Shown here one piece after another: positions 63,795-64,000 of a stretch of 64,000 nucleotides of DNA (the first letter of the stretch is position 1; each line of letters starts with the position of its first letter). The DNA comes from Methylobacterium sp. 17Sr1-1 (lineage in GTDB: Bacteria; Pseudomonadota; Alphaproteobacteria; Rhizobiales; Beijerinckiaceae). The stretch lies in assembly GCF_003173775.1 (NCBI RefSeq), contig NZ_CP029552.1, positions 5,601,001-5,665,000 on the forward strand, written 5' to 3'. The notes under the pieces are model-generated. The model was not told the origin of the DNA. It saw only the letters and a list, made by a program, of their open reading frames with translations, and did not search any database. The position numbers were made by a program, and so were the translations under genes.

Positions 63795-64000
63795 GTGACC
63801 GAGCCGAATCCCGACGTCCGCGATGCCCTCTCCCGCACCGGTGCGGCGCTCCTGCGCAGCGCCGAGATCGGGCGCGGGCTGTCGCTGGCCGAGTGGCGGA
63901 ACCGCGACAATCGCGCCCGCTACGATCGCCCGGACCACCACACCCTCAGCCTCTACCTCGAAGGCGGCGAGGGCGTGGTGCGCGAGGACGGCGCCGTGTC
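63795..64000 (+). CDS. Start of an AraC-type regulator (truncated by window end)
   Basis: GTG 63795 opens a frame that continues past the window end. The 68 residues seen (AALLRSAEIGRGLSLAEWRNRDNRARYDRPDHHTLSLYLEGGEGVVRED) resemble the cupin-like sensor region of AraC-family activators. The DNA-binding part is outside the window, so the assignment is tentative. No clear ribosome-binding site. Confidence 0.55.
   Translation, partial: MTEPNPDVRDALSRTGAALLRSAEIGRGLSLAEWRNRDNRARYDRPDHHTLSLYLEGGEGVVREDGAV

Overview
The window is very GC-rich chromosomal DNA that fits a member of the Hyphomicrobiales (Rhizobiales), most likely Methylobacteriaceae. This is inferred from gene content and codon bias, not from a database match: a succinyl-CoA:3-ketoacid CoA-transferase, a PHA-granule-type protein, a DUF6894 protein, carotenoid desaturase, alphaproteobacterial chemoreceptors, kdpFABCDE, and several families of intergenic palindromic repeats of a type common in this order. 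No rRNA, tRNA, CRISPR array, transposase, integrase or phage gene was recognised.

Layout. 1-1041: end of scoA and complete scoB. 1272-5442 (minus): two permeases and a binding protein of a glycerol-phosphate-type ABC importer with a GpdQ-like phosphodiesterase, but no ATPase. 5777-11636: TfoX-like protein, cytochrome P450, a tail-anchored protein with a sigma-70 region 1.1-like domain, a YbdK-type ligase, and a divergent LysR/aldo-keto reductase pair. 11687-12844: a graveyard of toxin-antitoxin genes followed by a cupin. 12811-15988 (minus): metG, a TatD hydrolase and an MBL-fold hydrolase. 16106-26136: GH15 glucoamylase, two chemoreceptors, a di-haem peroxidase, an Rrf2/NsrR-type regulator, a small cation transporter and a phosphotransferase-like protein. 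26635-35142: PhaJ-like hydratase, RNA methyltransferase, orphan antitoxin-like gene, carotenoid desaturase, DUF2141 protein, ABC-2 exporter, O-antigen ligase-like protein and two tiny membrane proteins. 35421-44616: a PHA-type protein, then the complete kdp potassium-uptake operon with two extra miniature membrane ORFs, ending in the KdpDE sensor pair. 44750-54386: mostly small membrane or hypothetical proteins, two regulators, a DUF1348-TetR operon with a visible promoter and operator, an HtrA/DegP protease, a peptide-deformylase-like protein lacking metal ligands, an LLM flavin oxidoreductase and a membrane metallophosphoesterase. 55237-64000: HSL-type hydrolase, a class-3-lipase protein with six C-terminal repeats, kdsA, an MFS transporter, queF, eno, an EamA transporter and the start of an AraC-type regulator.

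How genes work together. The kdp genes form one translationally coupled unit. The ABC importer and phosphodiesterase plausibly import and cleave glycerophosphodiesters. metG and tatD overlap as an operon. The DUF1348 gene appears to be controlled by its downstream TetR partner through the operator at 47879-47890.

The least explained signals are of three kinds. First, short tandem duplications (12-36 bp period) recur at gene ends and gene junctions, often spanning the stop codon, at nine places. Second, a two-hairpin dispersed repeat occurs in four copies, one of which supplies the start codon and the first part of the signal peptide of the DUF2141 gene. Third, there is a set of degenerate or rewired proteins: a ParE toxin with an internal in-frame deletion beside an intact antitoxin, a deformylase-like protein without its metal-binding Cys and second His, and a free-standing sigma 1.1-like domain anchored to the membrane.
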